A stretch of DNA of 64,000 bases, taken from the NCBI GenBank assembly GCA_000827265.1, contig KN834771.1, positions 451,330 through 515,329 on the forward strand, in the 5' to 3' direction. The notes under the pieces were generated by a model. It was not told the DNA's origin. It saw only the letters and a list, made by a program, of their open reading frames with translations, and made no database searches. Position numbers and translations under genes: made by a program. The DNA is from Collybiopsis luxurians FD-317 M1 (taxonomy: Eukaryota > Basidiomycota > Agaricomycetes > Agaricales > Omphalotaceae). Shown piece by piece: positions 48,616 to 59,889 of this stretch (position 1 is the first letter of the stretch; each line of letters opens with the position of its first letter).

Positions 48616-50205
48616 CCCAGCAAGCCACCTTGCAAATCAACAACTCCAGGAAATCCTGCTAACCACTTTTGGACAGCTTTTGACTGCCCTAGAGCAGCAG
48701 CACAGTAAAGTGCTTGTACATTTTGATTATACCTTCTGCCATGAACTGCCATATTTCTCCAATGAATAAATTTTTCTGGAGACTGTGGATCTAAAATTTT
48801 GTTTAATGCCTCCTCCAAGGGCTTAACTCCAAGTATATCAGCACCTAACACATGATCCAGCCAGTAGTCTATCACATAAACCCCCAAAGGCAGAGTCATG
48901 AGGTCTGAAGAATACATGAGGCTGCTGATACATAGTTTGGCAAGGGTGGCATGACCTCTGCTTGGCCTAATCTGGTAGCCCTCCTTTGCTTCATCAGAAT
49001 GCAAATATTCCTTTATTGATAAATGTGCAAATTCCACAATTCTAGATAAATGCTTCTCACTTCCATCTACTATTTGGATTAAAGTGGAGCAGGTCTTCAA
49101 TATCTCATCCTCTGCCTTGGAAACATGGAAATTTGGCAGGAGGACAGCATCCCCATTTGGTTTGAATTTGACAGTGAACACCTCTGCCAGCTCCCATGGG
49201 GAAAGTGGATGCTTGGCATAAGCCAAGCATTCAAAAATGTGCAATGTATGTTGCTTATGGGAAATGTGGATGTTATCCAAGATATGCTTATATGTATCAT
49301 TGAGAGTGGTTGGCAATTTCCCCAGCTCCTCAGAAACATCAATAGGTTTACATTCTTTCAAAATCTTCAGTTGTTCCTTAGCTAAAAGAAACCTATAAAG
49401 GGTTTAAAAATAAGACAAGATTGGTAGTATTTACTCACATGCCGTTAGCCTTGGAAATCAACAATTCCTGAGTAGTTTGTTTCAATAATGGAGACCATTC
49501 CTTCATCATTGATACTTTCCCTTTAATATAGTAATCTATATCATGGGCATGATCATTTGTTTTATCCAAATCAAGCATATGGTAAACAGCTTGGTTTGAA
49601 TGATCAGAAGCATAAGAGGAATGGGTCAATAAAATGTTCCTAATATCCAGCTCTGGATGACTACTGATAAGTGTGTGGAGTCCCTCACAGTTGAGTGCAA
49701 TAAGCTTCTGTAACAGGGGGAAGAGGTGCTCTTCCCTTGTAGCCTTTGGACATTCATCAAGGGCATCCCAGACCAGATAGACCTCAGGTACCACCTGTAA
49801 CATGCCTGTAAGGCATTCAAATAGGAGATCATCATTTGGATTCTCAGGATGAGTGTGATTGTGGGCATGGTAAAATTGGGTAAAGTGGCACTTGCTAGCT
49901 GCAGAACAAGATGCCAGTTGAGAGATCAGAGAGGACAGCAGCCCATATACTGTTTGCTTTGTTGAATCTTGGAAGTCAAAGTAAAAGAATGCCAGTCCTG
50001 GCTCTTCTCTAAGCACTTCAATAGCTGATGAGCTAGATGGCATTTTAAACCACTTATTGTACTGAACAAACTCTGGGACCACTTACCAAAGAACACTTTT
50101 CCCACTGCCAGCTAATAAAATTCATGAGAAAACATATGAAACAAACAAAACAAAGCACACATTTTCCATAGATCCAAAGGACAGTGTTTTTTCCTTGCCT
50201 CCATT

Positions 50206-52252
50206 CAGACTTGGGGGATGTGGGCCATCATGCTGTGCATGTGGCATGTACGAGTCCGGACACTTGTACTGACATACAAGTTTGGAATAGTGCATTCTGA
50301 TACCACATTGGTTATAGAGATTGATGATATGGAATGTACATACAATCACAGACAGACAGATGGCAGAACTTCATCGAAGTGTATAAGCTCAGCGAGCCAA
50401 CTGTCTGGCAAATGACTTGGCATTGAGATGACTATGAAAAGAGAACAAGTCTCGCTCACAATGAATAGACATAAACAGTATTGCAGGGGTAAAAAAACAT
50501 ATCCCACACCTCCAGCAGAGCATAATGGTGTCTGGATTGGGAAGCAAACAACATATTCGCAGAATTGGCAAGACAAGTAGGCGATGTGGAAAGTTTTCAG
50601 GTTGAGGAGTTGGATGGATGACAGATGCTTGAGTTTGGAAACTGTGTATTCATGCCGAAATGGGAGGCACCCAATATGAAATGGTTTGCTGAGCTGTGAG
50701 AAGTTGATCCAGATGGGGCAATTAACAGTATGAATGCAGAACACAGAACTGGAGCAGAAAATGTAGTGGACTTCGGGGAGAGAAGAGTGGTGAAAATGGG
50801 AAAGAGGTAAGAATCATTGCATTGCATGAATGTGCATGAAGGTGATTGATAGAGCAATGTAGCACAAGCACAATGAGTCCACAAGAAATACACATAGGGG
50901 AATGTTGCATTCTCCTTGGTGGCTATTCCCAAAACAGGGAGTGCGAGCATTGCTTATTCTGAGAGCAATAATGCTGTTGGAGGGAAAACACACACAGGTA
51001 AGTATGAAGCAAAAAAAACAAAAAGGAGATAATAACTAACCGCAGATAGAAGAAAAGCAAAAGGAAGCATTCACATGCAATTGAAAAAGAGGTCTGCTTT
51101 TGATGATGAAGCAGAAAAAGAAGTGGAAGAAGCAAGAAAAAAAAGAGACGGTGGTTAACAAGATAGGCCAAGATTGAAGGGTAGGCAGCTAATGCAAGCA
51201 TTCACAATTGATGATATATAGAGTGTATCTCAAATGTATATATATTAGAGTAGCAATAGGTTAGCGCAAAACAAAAGCATCGAGGGCCAAGAAAGTGACT
51301 TACGGACACAATACAACAAGAATGGATAAAGAAGTAAATGAAAGACGACAGAAAAAATCTACTAATAAGTATCAGATATCAACATTAACAGGATAACTTC
51401 AATGCAAGTGGATGTCAAGCTCATGGCGGTCAGAATACAAGGTGATATCATGTGGAACACAAAGAGAGGGACAGAAACATCTTCAAGAAAGACCTGCAAA
51501 AGAAAAGTCCAAGAATAAATAGAGGAGGGTAGAAGAATGGGAGACAAACTAAGTCAGCAGGGAGAGCATGCAACATGAGAACAACAAAAAGGGAGTACAG
51601 GCATTGGGCAATATAATGAGAAGCGATGTAAGGCAGAGGTGGGACAGCGAGATGGGAAAAAAGATCAATAGAGGGCACAGAAATATGTGGTGTGGCCACA
51701 AAACAACCTCAAACTATGTTGCCGCTTCTTGACATTTATTCTCCGTCACTTGGCTGTCATTCTCTTCCTGTCATCTTTGCTGTTCCTGTCATCCTATGCC
51801 CCGCTATTGGGGTTATGATTTCTTACCTTATATCTCCTCCACCTTCACTTTCAAATGCTTGATATTTCTCTGTCTTCTTCTCTCCTTATGTACTCTTGCT
51901 TTTGCTCAATGGCTGCGCTGCCTTCCAGTTGCTTGTTCCAATTTTCTACAGTAGAGAGAGAAAGAAAGAAAAAAAAGGAAAAAGCGCCAAAGGTATAGAG
52001 GGAGCAGGAGAGAGGGGCAGTAAGAGGGGAGGGTGCATGGAGCTACATCATATGGAAAGTAATATTCATAATAGAGGAAAACGGAGGGAAACGGGAGGAG
52101 AAAGCACAGAGGGAAATGGATTGTAGTGGATGAAAGGTCACACAAATAATGCAAGTCACAAAAAGTGACAAGTCTAAATATGGGGATAAAATTTGATATA
52201 TTGAGCTGTGAAAGACCATGGGAAAATAGTCAAGTCCCCTTGCAAGACGATT
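50206..52252. mobile_element. 2.05-kb insertion with 8-bp direct repeats in the NLR gene
   Basis: CCTCCATT occurs at 50198-50205 and 52253-52260, exactly where coding similarity stops and resumes. Eight-bp duplications are typical of hAT transposons, and the left end begins CAGACTTGG. The right end gives only a weak inverted match. No transposase is seen, so it would be a non-autonomous copy. Confidence 0.5.
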
Positions 52253-53639
52253 CCTCCATTACATTCTGGACTCATAAAAACTTGGAGTTTGGCTTGAAAA
52301 GCCATGTGCCAGTACCCTTGTACTGTCCCTTATAGATGGCATTATGATGTTGGTAAACACCAGGGGGTGACAACCATCTTCTGCTTTGCTCATCCACTTG
52401 AAATTTATTGTGAGGTTAAGGTCGAATAGCTACAATAAGAAGCTCACTCTGCATTACATCAATTTTGGTATCCAGGTTAACCACCTTGGTACCAATGTCA
52501 TACACTTTGTTATATATTTCTGCAATTTCTATTAATGCTTCTCTATTTGTGAGCTTATCTAGTTTTTGGAGTGCTGCTTGGACCTCTTTTTTTTCCAATA
52601 GAGACTTTCCATAATCCTCTGTAATGTCAATGAGACTTTATATATGACATGTGACAGGAGAGTCAATACTCACTAGAGTGTTGCCAAAGTACATGCAATG
52701 GTTTCTTGGTGCTATTCAGATACTTCATGAGGAAACCAAAAACATGGAGAACTTGCACTAGCATCTGAATGTATATGTTTTTCAATCTAGAGCTGAGCTT
52801 AGAATTTGGATCAAGGTGCAACTCAACATGGGTGAGAGCATCCTGTAGTTTCTCTGACAACTCTTCAAGGGCATTGTACACTTCAGTTACACCATTTGCT
52901 GCCTGTATGATTAAATGTGAGAAGTCACTGAATAACTCTGCATTGGAGTAGAAGACACACTTCAAGCAAGACTCCAAAGGCAACAAAGATAGCTTTTCCT
53001 CCAGGTACACTCTGACATACTGTTAAACTATAATTCAATCTACCTAGAAAGTCACATACTGCAGCAACAGCAGCCTCTGCCACTGTATTATTTAACAGCT
53101 CAACAAGGTGCACAAATGGCTTGAGCACTTTCCATATGTTCTTGCCCTTCTGCTGAAAGGCTTGAAGACCGCTTGATTGGGTTTCAAGGATGTGAACCAC
53201 ATGCTCAATAGAAGGGCAGGCAAGAAGTTGGACCATGTGATGTTGATCATAGATATCATGACCCGTCTGCTCCTTGTAATCTGCAAGAGCTTTGGTCCAA
53301 AGGATTTCGAAGTTACTTGTAGCAGGCTGAACAATTGCAAATGCTATTGAAATTGCAGAACTGGCCAGTATAACAGGTGCACTGTGATGTTCAGTCATGA
53401 TGGCAGTTATAGTGGAAAGGGCTGTGGAGCAGCTACCTAAGCTTAACGTCTATTTAAGTCTTGGGTTTTTTCAGTTCCTGAATTGCCACACCATTTCCTT
53501 GTTTGCTGGCAATCTTGAATCTATACCATGACCAGTCACATCAGCAAGTTTGACAGGGCATGATAAATATGATGGGTATTATGGTTTAATAATCCAAACC
53601 CATTCAACCAGACCACATTGCCTTTATACAGGATCAATT

Positions 53640-53740
53640 TGCACATTGAATATTAGGATCAGCTCTCTCATCAAGCAACACTTCCACAATGTCCATAACA
53701 CCCTTTGCAGAGGCAGCTTTGAAGTGCAGTTGCATGATCT
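53640..53740 (-). pseudogene. Ankyrin-repeat fragment
   Basis: The minus-strand translation has KAASAKGVMDIVEVLLDERA followed by DPNIQC, one ankyrin repeat of a type different from the array in the neighbouring gene. Stops close by in the frame show it is a remnant. Confidence 0.5.
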
Positions 53741-54437
53741 CTCCCTGCTCTTCCATTAGTAGCAGCCCTCCCCCTCCCAGTATAACAGTCTACCTTGGGT
53801 ATTTGCATCTGATCATGTATCAAGCCACATTTTCAACATGTAAGGTGTAGCAAGGTGCCACCCTGTTTAAAAATGTAATTTGAACTTTGACCTTTTGTGT
53901 ATACAGTATGATGGTTCTTCGTAACTTTGTATAGGTATCTTGTCATTGTGTCAGTCATAGACAATCTGCCTTAGTATTATTCACAAATTGAGAGCTTACA
54001 CAGGACAATTAAGTGCCCAAATTTCAAAGTCATCTTGGATATTAGTAATAGCACAAGCCAGTGCCAGAACAGGCATGTTGACACAGAAGTAAAAAGAGTC
54101 GCGTTGTACTCACCTCCATTTCATTCCTTTCACTAAAATAACTTAATCTATAGTTGAATATGTTGATGAAGTGTCAGTTTGTCATGACTCATGAGTTGGC
54201 CATCAGTTGGTACTGTTCGAGCAAACAATCCAACAATTTGCACACAAGGTGTCAGACTGTATCTGATCTGACCATCTGTTTTCTTCTAATAATGTAACAT
54301 AATGTGAGAAACAGAATGTTATTACATAAATGAACATGTAATGCACAAAGTGAAGAGACATGTTGCTCTGAGTCTTACTAATGCTGTAACTTTTGGATGT
54401 CTAAACATTCAACTGTCTTATCTAACAGACTTCATAT

Positions 54438-54560
54438 ATTACTTATATAGAGTTTGTAGTAGATACAAGACCCTTGTGCATTTGGCAAGGGTTCCCTGCC
54501 TATCTGAGTCAACCTTGTCATTCCTTTTTCTAGCTGTGCAGGGTCTATTTCAACAGCCAG
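54438..54560. repeat. Dispersed repeat, copy 2
   Basis: Counterpart of 5565-5690 (CTTATATAGAGTTTGTAGTA and AAGGGTTCCCTGCCTATCTG). Confidence 0.6.
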
Positions 54561-54599
54561 AATTCAAATACCTTTAAGGAACTGAAGATCTTTGAACTG

Positions 54600-55030
54600 C
54601 CTGTGAGAGCCTATTGTAGCTAGTGTTGCCACGGCTCAGCTAGCTGCAAGTTGACTCATATAGCCACAGCTCTCACACTGAGCCGGCTCAATAGCCGGAA
54701 TGAGCTGACTTGACAAAGCTTTAGCTGACTTGAGCTGGGGTCAAGCTGACTTCAAGCTGGCTAGCCAGACAGAAAAAGCCCTCCCAAATCAATGTAAAAT
54801 ACTTATACAATAATTGCGGACTACAATGAAGGTGCAGCTGAATGAAAGGTACAGGGTGTCAAGCTTTGAACAAGTGCTTAGCGGATGCTATGGACCGACA
54901 CCTGATGTGGTGACATGAGTGATGTGGCAAAGCAAAGTCAATAGCGGGTATAGGTATAACTAGACACACTCACACTTGTGCCTGGGCCTCACACTCACAC
55001 TCGGCAAGCTCACACTCACACTCAGCCGGC
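54600..55030. repeat. Low-complexity arm rich in GAGCTGACTTGAGCTG and CACACTCACACT
   Basis: Short related words recur in direct and inverted form. Complementary versions (GAGTGTGAGTGTGAG, GAGCTTGAGCAG, CAGCTCCAAGCTG) occur at 56385-56500 and 56820-56925, on the other side of the gene at 55134-56286. Confidence 0.6.
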
Positions 55031-55133
55031 TCATGCTCATACCCAGTCGGGATAATCAGGTAGTAGTGTATACTAGCTGTTTATTGTATATCAAATACCA
55101 CTTCTTCTCATACCACCATCTCCTGTTGCACCC

Positions 55134-56286
55134 ATGGTTGGGCAACAGAATGATGAGCAGCTTCAGAATCTCATTGGACGCATTCCAGCAGATCTTCTAC
55201 ATAAATTTTGTGATGAAGTATGTGCTCCCATCATCATCACACTTCCATCAGATGCACATCATTACTGTTTAGATTACTCATGCGTCTATTCTACAGTGTT
55301 ACAATGCCAAGTATATTGAGAGGAACCCTGCAAAGTTTCTCAGCTTTACCTGGATTGATTTTGACACGTTATGTGACTATTTGCGACACGAAGGCCATGA
55401 AGATCTTCTTAAATGTGTGTAAATATTTGTATTATGGACTAAGTCGTCCTATAAATGCATTTATGCTAGCATCGGAACCCCATATCAAGCAAGAAGATGC
55501 CAAAATTGACAACTCAGCAATGTTCCCTGCCTCAGCTGTTGTGCAAACATGCATAGAGAAGGATCAGAGTGGAAATGAATCTATCTATATCTACAACTCT
55601 GATGAAGCATTGAAAGAGAAGATGGTATTTTTTTTACTCAGATATTGTTGCTTCTTACTCTGCTGAATCTTTGTTCCCTAGATATTCAGAACAGTGATGG
55701 GTCTGACAGTGATGGGTCTGATGGCATTGAGGGCATGAATTGAATCTAGTTCCTCTGCCAGGCTGCTCCTATACATCAATCAAAAGCTCAAGCACAATCT
55801 CGTACTGGTCCTTATCCCACAAATAGTAAGTTTTCTGAGCTCTGAGCCTCCGACTACTGCAGCTACTGATGTTGTTTCCAGTCACAGTGCAAACTCAGTT
55901 GCTGTTGTCACAGCCACTGCAAACACTCACGCATGATTTGCTCTCTGTTGCGCGTAAGTTTTCATTTTTGCATTCGAGAATAATCTTATATATGAGACAA
56001 AGCTCTAGACTACATGCAGCTTGGACCGGCAAGTCTAGTGCCACAAGTTTATGCAAACATGCAACAGCTGCCGACATATAGCTCAAGCTCAAGCTATGTT
56101 CAGGATATGGACTACTCTCTCTTCCATATGTTTAGTTTCCCCATATTCGCCATATGCTGTATTAATTTCTATTCTGTAGCCCAAACTAATGCAATGGAAT
56201 TCTTGAATCAATCAGCCCCATCTTCAAATGTAAATCCTGCTGATTTCAACTGGAACTCCTTCTTGGATAGTCTCACTCAAAACTAA
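55134..56286 (+). CDS. Unidentified multi-exon gene between repeat arms
   Basis: Plausible exons begin at ATG 55134 (QQNDEQLQNLIGRIPADLLH, then KFCDE before a GTATGT donor at 55218). They continue after ACAG (about 55297) with CYNAKYIERNPAKFLSFTWI, then DFDTLCDYLRHEGHEDLLK. Later exons contain EPHIKQEDAKIDNSAMFPAS (about 55480), an acidic DGSDSDGSDG stretch (about 55690), a Gln/Leu-rich piece (about 55880-55960), LGPASLVPQVYANMQQLP (about 56015) and a last exon ending NPADFNWNSFLDSLTQN, TAA about 56286. Exon borders are approximate. The acidic and Gln/Asn-rich C-terminus is transcription-activator-like, but I recognise no DNA-binding domain. It may be a gene captured by the surrounding element. 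Confidence 0.4.
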
Positions 56287-56925
56287 TAATATTTTTATTT
56301 AAGTCAGTATGCTATCTAATTGATCTTGTATATACTCTATATAATCAACTGAAAGCCCCTTCGAAGTCTCAAAACTAAGGACAGGTGAGCATGGACCCAA
56401 GTCTGAGCTTGAGCAGCACAAGTCTGAGCATGACCAGCGAGAGTGTGAGTGTGAGCTGCTTGAGTGTGAGTGTGAGGTGCTCAACTGTGAGTGTGGGTGT
56501 GTCTGATTGTAAGTACACCCATCAATAGCGTAGTGACACGGCGAAATTCTCTCAGAAAGCATTGTCTCAACATTGTCCTTTGTCCCATTAGCGAGTATGG
56601 TTTGAATGCAGTCTCGAAATGTGAGTATATAATCAAGATTTGTACTTGTATATACATGTACTTTTGGTGGGATGCAACAAGTTTGATGGACATACTCATA
56701 TGAAATAACTACGCAACTTGGTAGAAGTGAAAGCTTAAGAAAGAGAAGTGACTCACTAAACAATGATGCAAGATCTGAAGCAAATTCCTGGACAATATTA
56801 GGACAAGTGTAAGACAATTGGCAATTGAGCTGGTAGGCCACAGTAGGGGTCAACTGTGAGCCAGCTCCAAGCTGCATCATTCAGCTCGGAGCCATGGGAA
56901 GCTGACTCACAAGCAGGCGCCAGCC

Positions 56926-57600
56926 GTTTTTCGAGATCTTTGTGTATGAGGAACTAGAATTGGAGAAATGACTTTGAAAGAACCACGATTGAATGAAACA
57001 TACTATTTACATTATCCATTTGCACAATCAGCTGGAGAAATGACTGTCAACTAAACAGACTCATCAACAACATTATCGATGATCATCGGCGGTACCATTT
57101 CCAAATTATCCAAAGCATCCACTCCATCATCTTCACTCCTACTTTGATCTACAGCAATATCCATCGCTTCCTTCATCAACTGTGCACTGTTTTTTCCCAA
57201 CAAGATGTCGATAATTCCTGGATCCAGATCTGATCTTGGACGCGGAGGCTCCAAGGGTGCTGTTGGGTTTTCAGCATTTTTAGGCGTAGAGTTTTCGATG
57301 CCCCATCGAAGGAGAGATTACATTGTGTGTTATGGATGATGGTGGGTGGTGAATGTAGTGGTGTAGCAGTGTAACAGAATTTCAAAGTTTATATGGAAGA
57401 TTTGCATCATTTTGCATTTTATCAGGATGTGACTGTGCAATAAGATAACATTTCACCTATTATACACCTCTTCTAATCCTAAATTCCAAAGCCTAAATGG
57501 CACATACAACAAACCTGTAACAACGAATGCCATCTCAAACCCAATATCCCTGGGCTTCTCCGCTATCGATCCAGTAAACCATACATCGTAATTCATTCAG
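56926..57600 (-). pseudogene. Duplicated FES1 5' region and first exons
   Basis: It matches 39015-39735 around FES1 exon 1. The initiator ATG (57323) is followed directly by TAA, where FES1 has CAA. The alanine run of exon 1 is shortened and the rest of the gene is absent. The similarity includes intron 1, exon 2, the start of exon 3 and about 270 bp of upstream sequence, so it is a genomic duplication, not retroposition. Confidence 0.9.
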
Positions 57601-57773
57601 TTTTACTTGCTGAACTTGTCCCTGCTTGTCCCTGCCAAATTTTGCCAGCTCAATACAAAAAAGCGGCACAAGCTGCAAGCCACAAGCTATGTTGGCTTTT
57701 GCTGCAAGCCAAGTTTTTTTATTAGCGACATGCTGTTTCGGGCAAGTTGGGCAAGTTGGACAAGTGCTGTAAG
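57600..57773. other. Left part of an inserted sequence hosting the copia element
   Basis: Words such as CTTGTCCCTG, CAAGCTGCAAGCCACAAGC and GGGCAAGTTGG resemble transposon ends. Together with 62952-63310 this makes about 530 bp, inserted between the duplicated FES1 and permease parts before the copia element arrived. Confidence 0.45.
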
Positions 57774-58112
57774 TGTTAAGTAGAATATATCTCAGTTGTG
57801 AGGGAAATCAACTCTATTATGTACCTGTTAAGTAGAATATATCTACAGGTAGTTAGTATGGTATGTACGAAGTATAGTGGAATGTACCCACCTCAGTTGT
57901 GAGGGAAATCAACTGAGGTGGAGCAGCGTATTGTATGCATACATATAGTAAACTATGGGTAAACTGTAAGGATGGATACCGTAGCCTAATCCTATATCCA
58001 TGCACTGCACGGAACTAAAGTGTTATTGTATGAGCGGAATAGAAAAGGAAACATACTAAATAGGAAAGTGTCCAAGCTGTCTATACAGACCTATGGACCA
58101 TGTTTCCTAACA
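57774..58112 (-). repeat. Copia 3' LTR (339 bp)
   Basis: Nearly identical to the other LTR except for about 100 extra bp near its outer end (about 57810-57905), which includes a partial second copy of TGTTAAGTAGAATATATCT. Confidence 0.95.
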
Positions 58113-58131
58113 CTTCCCCTGGTCCATAGGC

Positions 58132-59836
58132 TCACTCACTATCCAGTCCTAGCGCCCTGATGAACTCTCGATGCAGTGATGCTCCCAACAATTTTGTGAG
58201 ACTGTCTGCGACATTGTCATTTGATCTTACCTCACTAACTGTCACCTCCTGGCTCTCAACCTTTTCTTGTATGTAATGTGCCTTGGTGTTGACATGTTTG
58301 ACTAATACCTGCTTTTTCGCATTATGTGCTAGACAGACAGCTCCGAAGTTGTCGCACAGTAGGCCGACCGGGCTGTCCAACGTCAGGTCCACCTCCCCCA
58401 TAAATGTTGCTAGCCATACGGCTTGCTGTGCAGCCTGCGCCAGTGACATGTATTCTGATTCTGTGGATGAAAGGGTGACAAATGGCTGGCGTTTGGAACT
58501 CCAGCATACTGGTCTGCCTGCCATGAAGAAGACGTACCCTGATGTTGATTGTCTCATCTGTGTGCATGTTCCATAGTCTGCATCTACAAAGCCGATAGGC
58601 TGAATACCCTCTCCAGGTATTGGGAAGTTTGATTTGGGCGGTCTGTAGACAATGGTATAGTGAATCATATACTTGATGTAGCCGATTAGCCACAATAGAC
58701 ACTCCCAATGTGCTTTGCCTGGGTTTGCTTGGAATCAAGCAAGGTACCCTGTCGCAAATGCCAGGTCTGGGCATGACCAGGCTTGTCCCCACATGGCTGA
58801 TCCCAATAGTTGCCTGTAAGGTTTGTCGGACATGAAGATTCAGTCCTCTTCTGGGAGTGGATTGGGTGCTGGCTCTAGAGTCTGTTGGATATTGTGTGGA
58901 AGGGGAGTATGTCGTGTGATTATGTGTTCTAGTCCAAAGTGTTCGAGCATGCGGTTGAAGTATGCTTTTTGCGAGAGCGTAATTGATCCAGCTTGCACAT
59001 TGTGAAAGACTTGACATCCCAGCAGAGTTTCATTCTTTACCTCTCCCAACTCATATCTCTTTCCCATCTCTGCCACTACTGTTCCTTTGTCCTCACTCGT
59101 ACCTCCGAATACATCGTCTCCGTATGTCCCATGGATGGTGTACTCTTTGTCCTTTTGTCGCCATCGTACTGAGGGGTCGGCTTTTGAGGTTTTGTATCCA
59201 TCCTCCATAAAGGCTTTGCCCAGTGTATCTTGCCAGTCGTGCGATCCCTGCCTAAGGCCATAGATAGATTTGCATAATTTGCATACAAGATGCTCCTCCC
59301 CTGGCTTGGCAAATCCGTGTGGCTGCTCCATGTAGACATCATGCAATATTGGGCTGTTCAGGAAGGTGGCTTTGAAGTCAACATGGAAAAAGGATAGGCG
59401 CATAACAACTATGATGGCTATAATCAGTTGCATGGATTCTAGCCAAGCCACACTGCCATATGTTTCCTCAAAGTCCTGTCCATATATCTGTGTGAACCCC
59501 TGTGCCACCCATCTTGCTTTCCTTTTGTCCACTTCGCCCATCGGACCCCACTTAATTGCATATGTCCATCTACCCTTTGTCAAGTTCGCTCCAGGCGGCA
59601 ACTGAACTAAGTCCCAGCACTCCTTCTCCAGTAGTGTTCCGAATTCCGTTTCCATTGGTTGTGTCCAAAGATCCGGTCTTTTCATAGCTTGTGCATATGA
59701 CTTCGGCACGTATTTCTCCCCTACAGTTGCTGCAAATGCCCAGGGGTTTTGAGAGATAGAATTGAGTGGTGTTAGGGTGTTCCGTACAATTGTCGTGAAG
59801 GCTTTCAGGTGTTGCTCGGCCCAGTTCATTTCCTTC
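58132..59836 (-). pseudogene. Copia reverse transcriptase and RNase H region
   Basis: RT motifs seen: KGRWTYAIKWGPMGEVDKRK, ARWVAQGFTQIYGQDFEETY, FFHVDFKATFLNSPI, SIYGLRQGSHDW and the active-site strand TYGDD, where copia elements normally have YVDD. RNase H motifs: GFVDADYGTC, TSGYVFFMAGRPVCWSSKRQ and LSSTESEYMSLAQAAQQAVW. In-frame TGA codons fall just after PEED (about 58840) and within YLA-FQANPGKAHWE (about 58735). The element is therefore not autonomous as it stands. Confidence 0.9.
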
Positions 59837-59889
59837 CAAACTAGGGCATCGACATTGAGGTTCTTCTGTCTATCACAGTTTCGCAGTGT

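Larger units (their letters stand above)
46121..53398 (-). pseudogene. Goodbye-NACHT-ankyrin NLR-type protein gene, disrupted
   Basis: Fungal STAND/NLR architecture is read on the minus strand. The N-terminal Goodbye-type helical domain is in exons 53398-52961, 52902-52674 and 52618-52448 (WTKALADYKEQTGHDIYD, KAIFVAFGVLLE, LEKKEVQAALQKLDKLT). The linker exon 52396-52272 has RRWLSPPGVYQHHNAIYKG and GTGTWLFKP. The NACHT starts with LWIYGK (near 50170), then a P-loop exon 50111-50087 (GSGKSVL), then 50032-49439 with FFYFDFQD and the Walker B-like VYLVWDALDECPKA. The exon 49392-46121 has NGMFLLAKEQL, a winged-helix region and 25 ankyrin units of 33 aa. Damage: an extra T near 52275 giving TGA, a 2.05-kb insertion 50206-52252, and an 8-bp deletion near 47225 that shifts frame inside ankyrin unit 15. 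Such proteins act in non-self recognition. This copy looks inactivated. Confidence 0.8.

Noticed and set aside
50346..51200. Minus-strand hydrophobic ORFs inside the 2-kb insertion
   Set aside because: Low-complexity translations with no domain; no transposase motif seen.
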